DNA from: an uncultured Chthonomonas sp.
Lineage (GTDB): Bacteria; Armatimonadota; Chthonomonadetes; Chthonomonadales; CAJBBX01
Assembly: GCA_903951425.1 (NCBI GenBank)
Contig: CAJBBX010000133.1
Span: 1 to 64,000 of the forward strand
Length of the DNA: 64,000 nucleotides
Direction: 5' to 3'
Shown here: positions 28,263-37,826 of the stretch, one piece after another
How the letters are laid out: each line of letters opens with the position of its first letter
Numbering within the stretch: the stretch's first letter is position 1
The notes under the pieces: model-generated
The model's input: only the letters and a program-made list of their open reading frames with translations
Databases searched by the model: none
What the model was told of the DNA's origin: nothing
Position numbers and translations under genes: made by a program

Positions 28263-30506
28263 ATGCACAAACTGCCGCGAAACGCCCTCCGGGGCCGCGC
28301 CTGGAAAGGGGCACTTGGCGCCATGGCGCTGCTAGCCTTCCTGCCGGCATGCGCCGGCGCCGCTCCTGGCACAGGAACTGGTTCGGCAAACGGAACTCGG
28401 GAGCCCTGGTTCACGCGCGCGCTGGTCGGCATGGAGATCGGCCCGACCGGCGCCCAGTTCGGGCATAGCGATCCCAAGGACGCCCGGTACTGCGCCGACT
28501 TCGATGGGCGCGAGTTGGTCCGCCGCGCGGTGGCCGCACGGAGCGAGTACCTGGTGGTCTGGGTGCGGGATGGAGACTACGCCTACCACGACTCGAAGCT
28601 GCTGCCCAAGGCGCCCGGCCTTGGACCGCGGGATCCGCTGCGGGAAGCCGTGGACGAGGCCCGCCGCCACACGCTCCCGATCATCGCCTACTGCGTGATG
28701 CAGCAGGGCGGCCACTACCTGAAGGCCCATCCGGAGTGGGAGATGCGCGGGCCTGACGGGCAACCCATCGGGCGGTTCTGCCTCAACTCCGGCTACCTCG
28801 AGGCGATGAAGCAGATCGTGGCAGAGGAGCTCACCTACGGCATTGCCGGGTTCCATATCGATATGCTGGACCAGGGCTTCGGGCCGCCCTACGGCTGCTG
28901 GTGCCCCGCCTGCCGCACCCAGTTCGAGCGCGAGTTCGGCCACCCGATGCCCGCAGGCGCCACCTGGGATGCCGCATGGGATGATATGCTCGAGTTCCGC
29001 TACCGGTCCAGCGAGCGATTCGAGAAGGCGCTGGCCGCCCACATCAGGGCGCTGGACCCGGCCGCCACGGTGGACTTCAACTACCACGGCAACCCGCCGT
29101 TCTCGTTTGAGGTGGGCCAACGCCCCGTGCAGCACGCGGGCAACGGCGACTTCATCACGGGGGAGACCGGCGTCTGGGGCTTCAGCGCCCTGACGGTAGG
29201 CCTCAACGCCGAGTTCTACCGCGCGGCTGTGCCGCACCAGCGCGTTCAGGTCGCCATGCAGCGGGGCGTCCGAATGTACCATGACCAGACCACGCGTCCG
29301 CTGAACGACATGCGCTGGGAACTGATCACGCTCCTCGCGCATGGGGCCTTCGCCACGATGGTGGACAAGACGGCCTTCGACGGTCGGCTGGACCCCGTCG
29401 CCTACGAGCGGATCGGCGCGGCATTCGAGGAGGCGCGCGCCAAGCGAGCGCATTTCGGGCACCCCGCCGTGGCGGAGGTGGGCCTCTACTTCAGCAGCCG
29501 CACCCGTGACTGGCTGGCCCGCGACAGACCGAACGACTACTTCCAGGGCTACTTGGGCGCCCACAAGGCGCTGGCCTACGAGCATATCCCGTGGGGCGTC
29601 GTGCTGGACGAGAACGCTACCGCCGCGTCGCTGCGGCGGTTCCCGGTCATCATCGTGCCGAACGCGGGCATCGTCAGCGCGGCCGAGGCCGAGCGGCTAC
29701 GCCAGTACGTCGAGGAGGGCGGTCGCCTGGTAGTCACGGGCTTGTCCGGCTGTTTCGGTCGCCGAGGTGAGCCGCTTCAAGCGTCCACCCTCGAGGCCCT
29801 CATCGGCGCACGGCTCGTCCGCAAACTGGGCACCGTCGACAACTGGGCGCGTTTCTCCTCCGCCGACCTGCGGGGCCTGGGCCTCAGCGAGAACTCTCTC
29901 CGGGCCGACTGGCCTTTCCTCGTGAAAGGGCCGGCAGCCGTCTTCGCGCCGACGACGGCGAGCCCTATCGGCGACCTGATGGCCCCCTACCGGACGACGC
30001 GCCAGACGCAAGGCATGGAGGGCGCCGAGTGGCCCATGAGCGCCGACGCGACGGTGGGCCCGGCGATCCTGTCCAACGCCCTGGGGCGGGGCCAGGTCCT
30101 GTCATTCGCATGCTCACCCGACTTCGCTGTGGCCGGCGAGCACGCCGTCGTCGAGGCCCGAAAGCTCCTGGCCGCCGCCGTGCGGCGCCTGAACCCGCGG
30201 CCGCGGGTCCGGATTACGGCGCCGGCCAACGTGGAGGCTATCGTGACGGACGACCCGGTTAAGCGGACGATCCGGGTGCACCTCATCGGCTACGACTCAC
30301 CGCCTCAGACGATGCCGACACGGGAGCGGCCCTACGTCCTGCCTGCCCTGGTGGAGGATGCACCCATGTTCCGGGCAGTCGTGGAGCTGCAGTCGCCGCC
30401 GCGCAGCGCGAAGGCGCTCAACCCGAGCACAGACCTGAAGCAGGTCGGCGCCCGGACGGAGGTCACCGTCAGCGACATTCACGAGGTGATCCTGCTTCGC
30501 TACTGA
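28263..30506 (+). CDS. Exported GHL6 / GH42-like putative glycoside hydrolase
   Basis: ATG 28263 opens a signal peptide ('GALGAMALLAFLPACAGAA'); 747 residues. The N-terminal TIM barrel contains 'GIAGFHIDMLDQG' and 'CWCPACRTQFEREFG', typical of the hypothetical glycosyl hydrolase 6 group, and 'FITGETGVWGF'. A beta-galactosidase trimerisation-like (GH42M) domain follows from about residue 400 ('FPVIIVPNAGIVSAAEAERLRQYVEEGG'). The C-terminal beta-sandwich ends 'VTVSDIHEVILLRY'. Members are often annotated as beta-galactosidase-like or alpha-fucosidase-like but are mostly uncharacterised. It is downstream of the glycyl radical enzyme on the same strand. Confidence 0.72.
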   Translation: MHKLPRNALRGRAWKGALGAMALLAFLPACAGAAPGTGTGSANGTREPWFTRALVGMEIGPTGAQFGHSDPKDARYCADFDGRELVRRAVAARSEYLVVWVRDGDYAYHDSKLLPKAPGLGPRDPLREAVDEARRHTLPIIAYCVMQQGGHYLKAHPEWEMRGPDGQPIGRFCLNSGYLEAMKQIVAEELTYGIAGFHIDMLDQGFGPPYGCWCPACRTQFEREFGHPMPAGATWDAAWDDMLEFRYRSSERFEKALAAHIRALDPAATVDFNYHGNPPFSFEVGQRPVQHAGNGDFITGETGVWGFSALTVGLNAEFYRAAVPHQRVQVAMQRGVRMYHDQTTRPLNDMRWELITLLAHGAFATMVDKTAFDGRLDPVAYERIGAAFEEARAKRAHFGHPAVAEVGLYFSSRTRDWLARDRPNDYFQGYLGAHKALAYEHIPWGVVLDENATAASLRRFPVIIVPNAGIVSAAEAERLRQYVEEGGRLVVTGLSGCFGRRGEPLQASTLEALIGARLVRKLGTVDNWARFSSADLRGLGLSENSLRADWPFLVKGPAAVFAPTTASPIGDLMAPYRTTRQTQGMEGAEWPMSADATVGPAILSNALGRGQVLSFACSPDFAVAGEHAVVEARKLLAAAVRRLNPRPRVRITAPANVEAIVTDDPVKRTIRVHLIGYDSPPQTMPTRERPYVLPALVEDAPMFRAVVELQSPPRSAKALNPSTDLKQVGARTEVTVSDIHEVILLRY

Positions 30507-30728
30507 GGCGGCGCCGGCCGGTGCGCGAAACATCCCCGAATGTGCCATACTAAGCGTGACGTACCTCCCCAGTGCATCGCTGCTTCGTGTCGCACCCCGG
30601 TTTGCGCCCTCAGCTCGCTCGAGGCGTCCCATTGGACAGCCCCGACCTTTGCACCCAACTCGAAGCGTCCGAAGCCGGACCTGCGCCTCTGCGCGGGGCT
30701 TGGATCGCTTCAGGAGACTTCTCCCAAC
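30507..30728 (+). promoter_or_regulatory. Long untranslated leader before DEAD-box helicase gene
   Basis: About 220 bases separate the preceding stop from ATG 30729. The frame open through most of it is low-quality and lacks a ribosome site, so it is treated as non-coding. An aggag Shine-Dalgarno sits near 30712. Long structured leaders are common upstream of cold-induced RNA helicases, but no conserved box was identified here. Confidence 0.35.
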
Positions 30729-32129
30729 ATGTCGTTTGACGAACTCGGCCTCAGGCCCGAGCTGCTTCGCGCCGTCGCCAAGGCCGGTTACACCGAGCCC
30801 ACCCCCATCCAGTCGCAAGCCATCCCGCTGGTGCTTCAGGGCCGCGACGTGATGGCCGGCGCCCAGACAGGCACCGGAAAGACCGCGGGCTTCGTGCTCC
30901 CGATCCTTCAGCGGCTCACGGCAGGCGGTCCTCCCACGGGCCGCGGGCGCCGCATGATCCGCGCCCTCATCGTCACCCCCACCCGCGAGCTGGCCGCACA
31001 GGTGGAAGAGAGCATTCGCGAGTACGGCCGCTTCCTGCCCGTGCGCTCCGCCGTCGTCTACGGCGGCGTGGGCATGCGCGGCCAGCTGGACGCCCTGGCC
31101 CGCGGCGTCGATATCCTGGTAGCCACTCCCGGCCGCCTGCTGGACCACTCCGAGCGCCGCTCCGTCGACCTGAGCGCCGTGGAGACCGTGGTGCTGGATG
31201 AGGCGGACCGGATGCTCGACATGGGCTTCCTGCCGGACATCCGCCGCGTCCTCAAGCTCCTGCCGACCCAGCGCCAGAGCCTGCTCTTCTCCGCAACCTA
31301 CACCGACGAGGTGCGCGGTCTGGCATCCGGCCTGCTGCGCGACCCCGCCACGGTGGAAGCCCCGCGCGAGACCGTGGAGAGCGACCTGGTCGAGCAGTGC
31401 GTCTACCCGGCCACCAAGGAGGGCAAGAAGGCCCTGCTGGTACACCTGCTGGGCAACGAGGTCGGGGCCGGCGCGCTGGTCTTCGTCCGCACTCGCCACG
31501 GCGCCGACAAGCTGGCCAAGCACCTGGATCACTCCGGTATCAACGCCGTGCCGATCCATGGCAGCCTGAGCCAGAACCAGCGCATCCGCTCCCTGGGCGA
31601 CTTCAAGGCCGGCCGGGCGCGCGTGCTGGTAGCCACCGACATCGCCGCGCGCGGGCTGGACATCGACCAGTTGCCGCACGTGATTAACTTCGACCTGCCC
31701 AACGTCCCGGAGGACTACGTCCACCGCATCGGCCGCACGGGCCGAGCCGGGACGCAGGGCGCTGCCATCTCGCTTGTCTGCGGTGAGGAGATCCCCTTCC
31801 TGCAGCAGATTGAGAAGCTGGTGAACAAGCGCCTCCCCCGCGTCCGGGTTGACGGCATGGAGGAGCACACGCCCTCCGGGAGCCTGGAACACTGGGGAGC
31901 GCCCCGCGAGTACGCGCCGCGCCCGGCGCAGTCTCAGGCCAATAAGCCGGCCAGGCGTCGCGGTCCTGAGCGCGTGGCGCTGCAGGAGCGGTTCACGGCG
32001 CTTCGCGGTTCGGCCGGCGAGCCTGTGGCCGAGGTCTCCTCGCCGCGGCCGCCGCGCCGCAGCCGGCCCGAGGGCGTCCGGCCTCCGGATGTCGATCAGT
32101 CCCGTGCTGCCATGCGCGGCGCACGGTAG
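30729..32129 (+). CDS. DEAD-box ATP-dependent RNA helicase
   Basis: ATG 30729 begins 'MSFDELGLRPELL', the usual start with Q-motif 'YTEPTPIQSQAIP'. All superfamily 2 motifs are visible: Walker A 'AQTGTGKT', 'PTRELAAQ', 'TPGRLLD', the DEAD box 'VLDEADRMLDMGF', 'FSATY', 'LVATDIAARGLDI' and 'HRIGRTGRAG'. The 466-residue protein ends in a short basic, Pro/Arg-rich tail as in RhlE-type helicases. It unwinds RNA in ribosome assembly or decay. A 14-bp hairpin follows the gene. Confidence 0.94.
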   Translation: MSFDELGLRPELLRAVAKAGYTEPTPIQSQAIPLVLQGRDVMAGAQTGTGKTAGFVLPILQRLTAGGPPTGRGRRMIRALIVTPTRELAAQVEESIREYGRFLPVRSAVVYGGVGMRGQLDALARGVDILVATPGRLLDHSERRSVDLSAVETVVLDEADRMLDMGFLPDIRRVLKLLPTQRQSLLFSATYTDEVRGLASGLLRDPATVEAPRETVESDLVEQCVYPATKEGKKALLVHLLGNEVGAGALVFVRTRHGADKLAKHLDHSGINAVPIHGSLSQNQRIRSLGDFKAGRARVLVATDIAARGLDIDQLPHVINFDLPNVPEDYVHRIGRTGRAGTQGAAISLVCGEEIPFLQQIEKLVNKRLPRVRVDGMEEHTPSGSLEHWGAPREYAPRPAQSQANKPARRRGPERVALQERFTALRGSAGEPVAEVSSPRPPRRSRPEGVRPPDVDQSRAAMRGAR

Positions 32130-32147
32130 CTTCGCAGCACGCAAACA

Positions 32148-32182
32148 GAAGGCGCCCGCCAGTTGGATTGGCGGGCGCCTTC
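32148..32182. terminator. Bidirectional terminator-like hairpin
   Basis: A perfect 14-bp inverted repeat (gaaggcgcccgcca / tggcgggcgccttc) with a 7-base loop lies between the helicase gene and the convergent small membrane protein gene. Confidence 0.7.
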
Positions 32183-32210
32183 GTTGCGACTGGACCGGAG
32201 CGGCCGGCGG

Positions 32211-32477
32211 CTAGTTGGTCTTGATCGCCCCCGACTTGGTCACGGTCGATGTAGACCACTCTGACGACGTGGCGGCGCCGGTAGGCGGCGGGACGACCCT
32301 GCCGTCTTCGGTGGTGTACGTTGAGGGGTTGTTCTTGTTGCGCATGGGCCCCGAATAGTAACCCGACTGGGACGGAGCGGCTTGCACCTTCTTGCCCGGA
32401 CGCATGGTTATCGCTACAACCACGGCGAGGACGATCAGTGCGCCCAACAAGATGAAGTGGTTACGCTGCAATCGCAT
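32211..32477 (-). CDS. Small membrane-anchored protein with GYYxGP motif
   Basis: ATG 32477 is chosen because it opens directly into a single transmembrane segment ('HFILLGALIVLAVVVAITM'); 88 residues. The outside part carries 'GYYSGPMRNKNNPS' and a Ser/Thr-rich tail. The next gene upstream encodes a lipoprotein with the related 'GYYEGPIKPKND'. It is the third gene of a run: DUF1559 pseudopilin, lipoprotein, this protein. No known family was recognised. Confidence 0.72.
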   Translation of the reverse strand: MRLQRNHFILLGALIVLAVVVAITMRPGKKVQAAPSQSGYYSGPMRNKNNPSTYTTEDGRVVPPPTGAATSSEWSTSTVTKSGAIKTN

Positions 32478-32558
32478 GGCATTCCGTTCCGTATTCCGGT
32501 CCGCCGTGCGCCCCGAGCACATCCTTGTGCATGCGACGCACGGCGGACCGGCACTGAC

Positions 32559-32780
32559 CTACTCGCCTACTGATGCGCCCTTCGCGCCCGGCTTCGCCTC
32601 AGCGCCGCCCGGCCCAGGAGCCACATCGTTCTTCGGCTTGATCGGGCCCTCGTAATAGCCGGGCACCGTCGGCTCGGGCTTCTCCTTGCCGCAACCGGCC
32701 AGACCGGCCAGGCAGCAGGCCAGGAGACTGAGCGGCAAGACTACCCTCAGGCTGAGGTTCCGCCGGATATCCGATGGCAT
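32559..32780 (-). CDS. Small lipoprotein with GYYxGP motif
   Basis: The 73-residue protein has a lipoprotein signal with lipobox 'LAGC' (Cys near residue 30). The short mature part contains 'GYYEGPIKPKND' and a Gly/Ala/Pro-rich tail. It starts 9 bases after the stop of the DUF1559 gene, which suggests co-transcription, and shares its motif with the membrane protein downstream. Function unknown. Confidence 0.75.
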   Translation of the reverse strand: MPSDIRRNLSLRVVLPLSLLACCLAGLAGCGKEKPEPTVPGYYEGPIKPKNDVAPGPGGAEAKPGAKGASVGE

Positions 32781-32789
32781 AGGAGATGC

Positions 32790-33578
<789 letters not shown>

Positions 33579-33739
33579 TGAGTACTCTCCTCTGGAGTGT
33601 AGTGGGCCACTTGGACCCTTGCGCGCCACGGGGCGAGAAACGGTAGCGATGCGACATCGCCGAGCGCACGGCCCGGACCTGTCACCGCTGCCCCAGTGCA
33701 GAGGCGTCGGCGCTGACGCCTCCTGCTACGTCATTCTAT

Positions 33740-33768
33740 AGTCTAGCCGCGAAAGAGGTTCCTGTCCA
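33740..33768 (-). promoter_or_regulatory. Probable promoter of DUF1559 operon
   Basis: On the minus strand TGGACA (33768-33763) and TAGACT (33745-33740) are separated by 17 bases. The arrangement parallels the better promoter of the other DUF1559 gene. The leader to ATG 33578 would be about 155 bases. Confidence 0.5.
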
Positions 33769-33826
33769 GTGTCTGGGACGGCCTCGGGCGGCTTTTCGTT
33801 AGCATCACGTCGGATTCCGGCCGGCT

Positions 33827-35110
33827 CTACCGCGCCGGATGCAGCCGGCTTGGCCATCGGCTGTCCACTTCGGCGCCCTTGATGGTCGCCTGGCTGTGCC
33901 ACTGGACCGGCGCGGCGCCGGCGGGCAGCGCGCCGAAGATGGGGTTGAACGTGACGTCGGCCTTGAGCTTGGGGCGCGCAAGGATGCCGGCGTTGGGCTG
34001 GGTCCGGACGATCCAGTCGTAGATGGGGCGCGGTGTCCGGCCGTCGGCCCGCAGGATGCCGAAGCCGTAGTCGTCGATCGTCCGCCCCGCCGGTAGCTTG
34101 ATGCGCTGCTTGATCTTGCCCTCGGCGTCGTCGCGCTCGTTCCCGGCTGCGAGCTGGTATGGCAGGATCTTCTGGTAGAGCCGGTTCTTTGCGTTCCACT
34201 CGATACACTCGCGCCACTGCTCGAGCTGCGCCTGGTCCAGCGCCTGCGCGTCGTCCCTCGGCGGCTTCTCGGCGTGCGGATAGCCCCACGCGGCGATGAC
34301 GTTGCCGCCGTCGATCCCGAACTCGGTGTTCCAGAGCGGCTTGTCGCCGTCGCCATAGGATCGCATGATCTCGCGGACGGTCTTGCCCCGGTCGATGAAG
34401 GACCAGGTCACCGGCACGCCATAGGTGTGGATGGCGAGGATATCAAAGTACTCCTTGCCGCCGCCCTCGTAGATGCCGCGCGGGAAGTCCTGGAAGTCGG
34501 TCATGCCGCCGGTGAGCACCCAGGCATTGGGGTTGGCCGTCCGGATGGCCGGGTATGCCAGCTTCAGCATGCGGGCGTAGAGCTTGCCGCGCTCCAGCAT
34601 GCCGAGGCCCTTCTCGTTGGCGCCGAAGAGGTCCGTGAAGGCGCCGTCCATCTCGTTGAACAGCTCCCAGTAGCGCACCGTGGGGTAGCGCCTGGCCATG
34701 GCCGCCATGAAACGAGCGAACCGCTCGTAGGCCGGCTGTTTGTGCGCCCAATCGAGCCCGGGCGGCGGTGCATGGACCACGGCAACCAGCTCGATGCCCT
34801 GCTCGCCGGCGAGCCGCACGTGGCCGTCCCACGCCTTCAGGTAGTCCGGCGCGTACTGCCCCTCGGCGGCGGGCTCCATCTGGTTCCAGTAGAGCGTCAG
34901 CCGCACGAACCGGATGCCCAGCGGCTTCAGCAGGGCGACCTGCTGCGGCGTGAAGGCGTGCATGCCGATGCCCAGTTCGGGCCGCGCGTCGTACAGCGCC
35001 GTCTCAGAGGCCGACCGCTGCCAGACCACGATGTCATCGCCGGCGCGGCAGCCGAGGGCCGACGCGGTGAGCGCGGTGAGCGCAACAAGCAAGCAGGCAA
35101 TGGCGTTCAA
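33827..35110 (-). CDS. Exported GH5/GH39-type glycoside hydrolase
   Basis: The catalytic TIM barrel shows 'GIRFVRLTLYWNQMEP', 'YPTVRYWELFNEMDG' with the acid/base Glu (E153), and 'KPLWNTEFGID' with the nucleophile Glu (E263), the clan GH-A pattern. The frame is open to ATG 35203, but the first 31 residues from there are Arg/Pro-rich and the leader peptide ('AIACLLVALTALTASALGC') starts after them. A TTG at 35110 with gggggt upstream is therefore the likelier start, giving 427 residues. This end lies close to the left repeat of the defence island. Beta-xylosidase, beta-glucanase or related activity is possible. Confidence 0.75.
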   Translation of the reverse strand: MNAIACLLVALTALTASALGCRAGDDIVVWQRSASETALYDARPELGIGMHAFTPQQVALLKPLGIRFVRLTLYWNQMEPAAEGQYAPDYLKAWDGHVRLAGEQGIELVAVVHAPPPGLDWAHKQPAYERFARFMAAMARRYPTVRYWELFNEMDGAFTDLFGANEKGLGMLERGKLYARMLKLAYPAIRTANPNAWVLTGGMTDFQDFPRGIYEGGGKEYFDILAIHTYGVPVTWSFIDRGKTVREIMRSYGDGDKPLWNTEFGIDGGNVIAAWGYPHAEKPPRDDAQALDQAQLEQWRECIEWNAKNRLYQKILPYQLAAGNERDDAEGKIKQRIKLPAGRTIDDYGFGILRADGRTPRPIYDWIVRTQPNAGILARPKLKADVTFNPIFGALPAGAAPVQWHSQATIKGAEVDSRWPSRLHPAR

Positions 35111-35203
35111 GGCGACCCCCTGGGCCCATGGCGGGCAAGCGCAGGTTCGGCGCAGAGGCAGGCGACTCCTGCGTGAGGGCCAACCGCCCGCCTCCGTCCT
35201 CAA

Positions 35204-35381
35204 CCCTCAGCCCATCTGCTGCAGGATCGCCTCAATCCTGGCTATGGCCACGATCTCGTGTGCCTCGGCTTCAGTCAGGTGCGCCAGCTTGGCCTCAGGG
35301 GTGGCCTCCTTGTCCGCGCAGGAGTGGAGCAAGGAGCCTATGGCCGCGTAGTGATCCGCCGGCGGGGCGGCGGCCGACGGG
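35204..35381 (-). repeat. Left copy of 178-bp imperfect direct repeat (fragment of gene at 42914)
   Basis: This segment matches 42911-43088 in the same orientation with 6 mismatches by eye (about 97% identity). It encodes the last ~50 residues of the gene at 42914-43822, in frame to its TGA stop (35209-35207), but is cut off from the rest of that gene. The two copies bracket the restriction/PARIS-like island, so they may be attachment-site-like ends or products of a duplication. Confidence 0.9.
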
Positions 35382-35453
35382 CTCGCGTTCGACCGACGTC
35401 CTGGGCCGGCGGTTCGCCCTGTGCCGGGCTCGGAGCGTGCGCCGCCCTTGACG
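35382..35453. other. Island left-edge filler
   Basis: Homology to the 42914 gene stops at 35381. No gene or repeat was recognised between here and the small open frame starting at 35454. Confidence 0.4.
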
Positions 35454-35666
35454 TCATCCTGACACGAAGTGGAAGGATCCCCCGGCGGAACCCGCCGCAC
35501 CACCGCGAAGCAGCCAGCCGCCGTAGCCTGGCCACGCCGCACGAGCCCAGCCGTCGGTTGAGTAGGCCCGCGCCGCCGTCGCGCGGACCATACCGAAACC
35601 ACCGGTGAACCCGTGCGGTCGCAGGTAGGCGCGGCCGTCACCGTGGGGAAGTTGGGGGCCGGCCAT
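35454..35666 (-). other. Short open frame, probable gene debris
   Basis: A 70-residue Gly/Ala-rich frame starts at ATG 35666, 3 bases after the stop of another truncated frame. It has 'RPHGFTGGFGMVRAT' and 'GYGGWLLRGG', and no ribosome site of its own. It may be the tail of a lost gene at the island edge. No family was recognised. Confidence 0.25.
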
Positions 35667-35669
35667 CGT

Positions 35670-35873
35670 TCAGTCCCACAGCCCCGCCGACCGAAAGCGC
35701 AGCGTCGGCTTGCCGCAGCGCGGGCATCGGAAGGCGGCGGTCGTCAGGCGCTCCTCGGCGGCCCGGTACGCCTCCCACTGGTCTACGGTGGCCCGTACCG
35801 CCGAGACGTACCGCGCCTCGCCTACCCGGATACTCGCACGAGGAGGCCGGGAGCGGAAAGGGAGCGGGAGGGA
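35670..35873 (-). pseudogene. 5'-truncated fragment with CxxC zinc-ribbon-like end
   Basis: On the minus strand the frame is open from just after TAA 35876-35874 to TGA 35672-35670, but contains no start codon. It reads about 67 residues, with a helical 'VDQWEAYRAAEERL' and a C-terminal 'FRCPRCGKPTLRFRSAG', half of a zinc-ribbon. It looks like the 3' end of a gene whose beginning was lost where the defence operon was joined. The following short frame starts 3 bases after its stop. Confidence 0.35.
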
Positions 35874-35911
35874 TTATGGTAGATGGCGGGGAGGCCGTAG
35901 CCGGGGCTGGA

Positions 35912-36739
35912 CTACCGGGCCAGGGCTAGGATATCCTCGAACAAAGCAGCGAGATCGGGGGCGATCGGCAGGCCCTTGAACAACTCGGTCCGCCACGTCA
36001 CGGACTTGCCCTGCCCGAGCATGGGGTTGAGGGCCGCGCACACATGCTGGTTGAAGTAGACCTTGCCGTGGACCCAGTTCGCCAGTCGCTCATGGAGCGG
36101 CGCCGCCTGAGCCGAAGCCAGGTTGCGCTGGAACGCGCCAAACGCCTTATCCGGGTCCAGGGCGGCCTGCCAGCCTGCCAGTGTGGCCTTGATCGCGTCG
36201 TCACTTTGCGCCGCGTTCACGCTGTACTTCGAGGCCAGGGCATTCGTGAAGTCGAGGCCCATGAGCACGTCCCACAGCGGCCGCACCGTATGCCAAAGGG
36301 CGCCGTGCCGTAGGTACCGATCCAGGTCGGTGAGCAGGGCCGACTCAAATGCTTCCTCGCCGCCCTGGATTCTGCTCTGCTGGGCCGGGGGCAGCGCCCG
36401 CCACAGCTCACGTGGGTTTATGAGATAGCTCTCAAGGCAGTAGCGGGGTAGTAGCCGAAGGTTCGGGTGCTTCTTCAGCTCCGCTTGTGCCCGGGCCTCT
36501 GTCCACTCATCATGGTCCAGCAGGCCGAACCAGTTGGGGCGGCTCCCCAGGATCTGGCAAACCTCTCGTTTGCCACCAGCCTCAGCGACGGCCACCTTGC
36601 CGTCGGAGCCGGGCCGATGCCTCTCAAGCAGGAGTCCATAGGCCTCGACGTCGCTTGACCCCTCAACAAGAAGGATTCGCACCTGCCGTGAGCCGACGTG
36701 CCTCTCCTCGACCTGCCTGATCCGCTCCGCCGCCGTCAC
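35912..36739 (-). CDS. DUF4435 / TOPRIM-like protein, AriB-like effector of a PARIS-type system
   Basis: The GTG at 36739 overlaps the ATPase gene's TGA stop as GTGA, so it is preferred over a longer frame that would reach 54 bases into the ATPase gene. The 275-residue protein has 'ILLVEGSSDVEAYGLLLERH' (E26, D30), 'FGLLDHDEW' (D75, D77) and 'LPRYCLESYLINP' (E103). These match the metal-binding VEGxxD, D-x-D and (E)-(N/S)-YL motifs of DUF4435 TOPRIM-like proteins. In PARIS, AriB is the DUF4435 nuclease released by AriA when a phage anti-restriction protein is sensed; it cleaves tRNA in the studied systems. Last gene of the hsdR-hsdMS-ATPase operon. Confidence 0.75.
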   Translation of the reverse strand: MTAAERIRQVEERHVGSRQVRILLVEGSSDVEAYGLLLERHRPGSDGKVAVAEAGGKREVCQILGSRPNWFGLLDHDEWTEARAQAELKKHPNLRLLPRYCLESYLINPRELWRALPPAQQSRIQGGEEAFESALLTDLDRYLRHGALWHTVRPLWDVLMGLDFTNALASKYSVNAAQSDDAIKATLAGWQAALDPDKAFGAFQRNLASAQAAPLHERLANWVHGKVYFNQHVCAALNPMLGQGKSVTWRTELFKGLPIAPDLAALFEDILALAR

Positions 36740-37794
36740 GGTTGCGAACCAAGCGCAACGCGAAGCCCGCGCGCCTCGTACCTGTCCCACACCTGCGGCA
36801 GATGCGATGTCAGGAGCAGCTGCCCATCGCGCTCCGCGACCATCTGCTCTAGCTTGGACAGGAAGCCAGGAATGAGCGAGGGGTGCAGGTGCAGGTCCGG
36901 CTCATCAATCAGGACGATGCCACCCGGCTCCAGCCAGCGGCCCACCATATAGAGCTGGATGAGCACCTGATGCTCCCCGGAACTCAGGTCGTCCAGAAGA
37001 TGCCCAGGGCCCGACCCACCGCCGACCTGGACCGGGAGCCGGTTGGCGCCGGGAATGATGCCGCCGGTAATGCGCTTACCCACGAGGAAGGCGTTCATGT
37101 GCGCGAGCAGTGCGTCGAACCGGGCCGGGGCGGCCGCCTTGAGCCCGAGCATGGACTGCTCCAGCTGGCCTGCCCAGTCCTCAGTTGCTTCATAGGTCGG
37201 GCGCCATCGCCGAACGGGATCATCCGCCACGATCTGGCCCTCGCCGCGCGTCGGCGCGACCCACCGGCGAGCCTCGGCATCCATGTGCACAACATTCGGC
37301 GGACCTGCCTGTGACCAATCCACGAGCCTGCGTTGCGCGTCGGCCCACGCGAACCACTCGCCGCCGGGCTCCACGCGGAGGCGGCGGCGCCCGCCTGGCC
37401 GCCCAGCGATGGACGGCCGCTGCTCCCCGATCAGCCCGGCCGATGGGTACCGGGCCTGAAGCTCGCCGGCAAAGGCCTCATTACCCACAAACAGCACGAG
37501 AGGCGCCGGGCCGAACGGAGCCTGCTCCAGCACCACCGCCATACCCTCCCAGCCGCGCATGCCCGCGGGCCGGAGTCGAGTTCTGGCCCAGGCCGCCGCT
37601 TTGCCGGTCTGGAGCCACTGTCCGAACGCCGACCAGAGCATGGCCACGCCGCGGAGTAGCGTGGACTTGCCGCAGCCGTTGGGCCCACTAAAGAGGATGG
37701 TGGGGGCGATCTCGCCGCTCCAGTCGCTGCGGAACGCCAGATCCTGCGTGCCCAACGGTCCGACGCCGCGGGTATGGATAGCGCTGATGCGCAT
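36736..37794 (-). CDS. AAA/ABC-type ATPase, AriA-like sensor of a PARIS-type system
   Basis: The 352-residue ATPase has Walker A 'GPNGCGKST' (37-45), an ABC-type signature 'DLSSGEHQVLI' (~268-278), Walker B 'GGIVLIDEPDLHLHP' (~290) and a switch His in 'LLTSHLPQ'. This is the AAA_15/AAA_21 layout of defence ATPases such as AriA, OLD and GajA, but with no TOPRIM fused at the C-terminus. The TOPRIM-like function is instead the coupled downstream gene, as in PARIS. It is shorter than typical AriA (~400-450). It starts 32 bases after the hsdM-hsdS gene, with gtgaggtg before the ATG. Other ATPase-DUF4435 defence pairs remain possible. Confidence 0.75.
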   Translation of the reverse strand: MRISAIHTRGVGPLGTQDLAFRSDWSGEIAPTILFSGPNGCGKSTLLRGVAMLWSAFGQWLQTGKAAAWARTRLRPAGMRGWEGMAVVLEQAPFGPAPLVLFVGNEAFAGELQARYPSAGLIGEQRPSIAGRPGGRRRLRVEPGGEWFAWADAQRRLVDWSQAGPPNVVHMDAEARRWVAPTRGEGQIVADDPVRRWRPTYEATEDWAGQLEQSMLGLKAAAPARFDALLAHMNAFLVGKRITGGIIPGANRLPVQVGGGSGPGHLLDDLSSGEHQVLIQLYMVGRWLEPGGIVLIDEPDLHLHPSLIPGFLSKLEQMVAERDGQLLLTSHLPQVWDRYEARGLRVALGSQP

Positions 37795-37826
37795 GGCGGT
37801 TCACCTCACGCCACTATGGTACTCCC

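Noticed and set aside
30297-32144. 615-residue open frame on the minus strand over the helicase gene
   Set aside because: Antisense shadow of the DEAD-box gene, whose motifs are unmistakable on the plus strand.
35454-35666. Possible retroelement-type variable protein tail
   Set aside because: The Gly/Trp-rich end looked superficially similar, but no template repeat or reverse transcriptase is nearby.
35613-35882. 89-residue open frame on the plus strand
   Set aside because: Lies opposite the zinc-ribbon-like fragment, lacks a ribosome site and has Arg/Gly/Pro-rich shadow composition.
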